Shown one piece after another: positions 31,753-33,396 of a stretch of 33,396 nucleotides of DNA (positions within the stretch are counted from its first letter, which is position 1; every line of letters starts with the position of its first letter). A program made the position numbers and the translations under genes. This stretch comes from Gemmatimonadota bacterium (GTDB lineage Bacteria > Latescibacterota > UBA2968). The notes beneath the pieces were generated by a model. The model saw nothing but the letters and a program-made list of their open reading frames with translations. It was not told the origin of the DNA and searched no databases. The stretch covers positions 1 through 33,396 of the forward strand of contig JAPPAB010000082.1 in NCBI GenBank assembly GCA_026705765.1. Reading direction: 5' to 3'.

Positions 31753-32958
31753 GTGCCCAATCGCAAAGCGACTATTGTCATATTTTGTAGTGCCCTGATT
31801 GTGTTTGTCAGCATGGGCATTCGCCAATCCTTTGGCCTTTTTTTGGCACCGATCAGCCAGGATCTCGGCATTGGGCGCGAAGTCTTTAGCCTGGCTATCG
31901 CTTGGCAAAACCTCATTTTTGGTTTGCCCATAGTGGGCATTCTATCAGATCATTTTGGGCCGCGATGGGTCGTTGCTGGCGGCGCGTTGCTCTATGCAGT
32001 CTGTTTTTTTCTTTTGTCTTCTGTCATTACGCCTCTCGGTCTGTACACCGTGCTCGGCGTGCTCATGGGCATCGCACTCAGCAGTATCTCCTATGTGGTG
32101 GTCCTCGGTGCGGTCGCTCAGGTTGTTGCACCGGAAAAACGCGCCTCGTTTTTTGGGCTTATTACTGCTGCGGGTTCTTTCGGGACGTTTGCAATTGTGC
32201 CGGGTGTTCAATGGCTTCTCTCTGGCGTGGGCTGGCAATCTTCATTCGCTTTTATTGCCCTGATCGCGGGCGCGAGTGCCTTGCTCGCTATTGGGATTCC
32301 ACATCGCGGGCGCGAGGTGTCTCCAAATACCGTTGAATCCCATGATGGCAGTCTGCTTCAAGCATTGCTTCAAGCGCGAGGTCATTCGGGATACTGGTTG
32401 CTCAATGCGGGATTTTTTGTGTGTGGATTTCACGTGGCATTTATCGCCACGCATCTGCCCGCTTTTCTGACTGATCACGGTCTTTCAAAGATGGTCGGTG
32501 CAACGGCGTTATCCCTGATAGGCCTTTTTAACATTTTTGGATCTTATCTTTCGGGGCAACTCGGCGACCGATATCGGAAAAAATATCTCTTGAGTTTGCT
32601 TTATTTTGGTCGCGCCATTGTCATTAGCGGATTCCTGTTCATACCCGTTACAAATACGTCTGCGCTTGTGTTTGGCAGCGCGATCGGGTTCTTATGGCTT
32701 GCAACCGTTCCGCTAACCAGTGGCACTGTCGCGCAGATATTTGGTTCGCGCTATCTTTCCACGCTGTATGGCATTGTTTTTTTCAGTCATCAGATCGGCA
32801 GTTTTTTGGGCGTGTGGCTGGCCGGGCGCGTGTATGATGCAACGGGGTCTTACGATATGATTTGGATTGCCGCGATTCTCTTGGCTGTGACTTCATCGCT
32901 CGTTCATTTGCCCATTGCCGATAAACCCCTGCAGAGGCTTGAAACAGTCACACCATGA
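31753..32958 (+). CDS. MFS transporter, monocarboxylate/oxalate-formate antiporter-like
   Basis: This 401-residue carrier has twelve predicted membrane helices in two halves. GIRQSFGLFLAPISQDLG in helix 1-2 and GILSDHFGPRWVV (the loop 2-3 signature) match the MCT/OFA branch of the major facilitator superfamily; the second half has GLFNIFGSYLSGQLGDRYRK. Such proteins move monocarboxylates such as lactate, pyruvate or oxalate. The GTG at 31753 is the best visible start, 13 bp after the sulfatase stop, with a weak GGGA upstream. It overlaps ackA by 4 bp. Between a sulfatase and an acid kinase it could export lactate or propionate from the BMC pathway, or import a sugar acid. Confidence 0.85.
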   Translation: MPNRKATIVIFCSALIVFVSMGIRQSFGLFLAPISQDLGIGREVFSLAIAWQNLIFGLPIVGILSDHFGPRWVVAGGALLYAVCFFLLSSVITPLGLYTVLGVLMGIALSSISYVVVLGAVAQVVAPEKRASFFGLITAAGSFGTFAIVPGVQWLLSGVGWQSSFAFIALIAGASALLAIGIPHRGREVSPNTVESHDGSLLQALLQARGHSGYWLLNAGFFVCGFHVAFIATHLPAFLTDHGLSKMVGATALSLIGLFNIFGSYLSGQLGDRYRKKYLLSLLYFGRAIVISGFLFIPVTNTSALVFGSAIGFLWLATVPLTSGTVAQIFGSRYLSTLYGIVFFSHQIGSFLGVWLAGRVYDATGSYDMIWIAAILLAVTSSLVHLPIADKPLQRLETVTP

Positions 32959-33396
32959 AAATCCTCATTGCAAACGCAGGCTCTACTTCATTCAAATATC
33001 GCCTGTTTGACATGACCGATGAAGCGGTGCTCGCCGAAGGTCGTCTCGAACGCATCGGCGATCCGTCTTCACCTGTTGCCCATCAGATTGGCGAATGCGC
33101 TGTTGAAACCGAACAACACTTGCCGGATTATCCGTCTGCTGTCCGCGATGTTATTGCGCGTCTGACAGACACGCGCACTGGTGTGCTCTCCGACTTGTCT
33201 GACCTCGATGCTATTGGATTTAAAACCGTGCACATGCGCGGTAAAGCGGGTACTTATCTTCTCACAGAAGACGTCTTGCAGCGCATGGCGGACTACAATA
33301 GCCTCGCGCCTGCCCATAACCCGCCCTATATCCAGGCGATTCGCATTTTCGAGCAATGTGCTCCCAATCTGCCCCTGGTTGGACTTTTTGAAGCTC
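32955..33396 (+). CDS. ackA: Acetate/propionate kinase-family enzyme (3' partial)
   Basis: The gene runs off the right edge after 147 codons. It starts MKILIANAGSTSFKYRLFD, the AckA phosphate-binding loop (NxGSTSxK), continues DAIGFKTVHMRGKAG, where common AckA has GHRVVHGG, and has DYNSLAPAHNPPYIQAIRIF (equivalent to LAPLHNP). The change of the His-Gly-Gly block suggests a specialised acyl kinase. The start overlaps the MFS stop (ATGA). With PduL in the upstream BMC operon, it would use the acyl-phosphate to make ATP and lactate, propionate or acetate. The catalytic histidine region lies outside the window. Confidence 0.88.
   Translation, partial: MKILIANAGSTSFKYRLFDMTDEAVLAEGRLERIGDPSSPVAHQIGECAVETEQHLPDYPSAVRDVIARLTDTRTGVLSDLSDLDAIGFKTVHMRGKAGTYLLTEDVLQRMADYNSLAPAHNPPYIQAIRIFEQCAPNLPLVGLFEA

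Noticed and set aside
1-33396. tRNA, rRNA, CRISPR array, integrase or transposase genes
   Set aside because: Looked for cloverleaf-like runs, regularly spaced repeats and transposase/integrase motifs; none seen. The only repeats are the short ones listed.

Overview
The window (33,396 bp) is tightly packed bacterial chromosome with no RNA gene, CRISPR array or complete insertion sequence that I could recognise. The gene mix suggests a Poribacteria/Latescibacterota-type or Planctomycetes-Verrucomicrobia-like bacterium, inferred from gene content only: a fucose-type bacterial microcompartment (BMC), a Cys-type sulfatase, dockerin-like Ca-binding repeats on a secreted hydrolase, Wzi/LpoB envelope genes and many small catabolic operons.

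Layout. (1) 1-3431, plus strand: the end of a 3-hydroxyisobutyrate-dehydrogenase-type reductase, a molybdenum hydroxylase large subunit and a MoaD/ThiS-like sulfur carrier, closed by a strong bidirectional terminator. (2) 3512-5087, minus strand: a small coiled-coil membrane protein and an ArgE-type M20 deacetylase. (3) 5280-9143, plus strand: an operon of a gamma-glutamyltransferase-family enzyme, a beta-propeller protein and a ROK sugar kinase, with a promoter candidate and a terminator. (4) 9214-12704, minus strand: an outer-membrane beta-barrel protein, LpoB, a periplasmic protein of unknown function and a COG3014-type TPR lipoprotein. The last three form an operon headed by a perfect-consensus sigma-54 promoter. 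(5) 12878-23009, minus strand: a surface-polysaccharide cluster of Wzi, GT87-like, O-antigen ligase/polymerase, GT2, DegT aminotransferase, a WecA/MraY-like phosphotransferase fused to a methyltransferase, and GT39.

(6) 23163-27705, plus strand, diverging from wzi: a compact BMC operon encoding PduL phosphotransacylase, two hexameric shell proteins, three pentameric vertex proteins, a CoA-acylating aldehyde dehydrogenase and a class II (fuculose-phosphate type) aldolase. An acetate-kinase homologue begins at 32955 and runs off the window. Together they make a coherent pathway: deoxysugar phosphate to lactaldehyde (aldolase), to lactyl-CoA (dehydrogenase), to lactyl-phosphate (PduL), to lactate plus ATP (kinase). 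A sulfatase (30441) could desulfate fucose-rich glycans, and a monocarboxylate-type MFS carrier (31753) could move the acid product. All three enzymes inside the operon carry amphipathic terminal helices that look like encapsulation peptides.

(7) 27706-30448 is an accessory segment between the aldolase and the sulfatase. It holds two small uncharacterised divergent genes, a secreted dockerin-like clan GH-A hydrolase and a HicAB toxin-antitoxin pair. A diverged direct repeat of about 28 bp occurs at both ends of its first 2.2 kb, which suggests insertion into the BMC/sulfatase region. The most unusual points are this repeat-bounded insertion, the sigma-54 promoter on the LpoB operon, the phosphotransferase-methyltransferase fusion, the cysteine-rich N-terminus of PduL, and a hicB stop codon that overlaps the sulfatase start.
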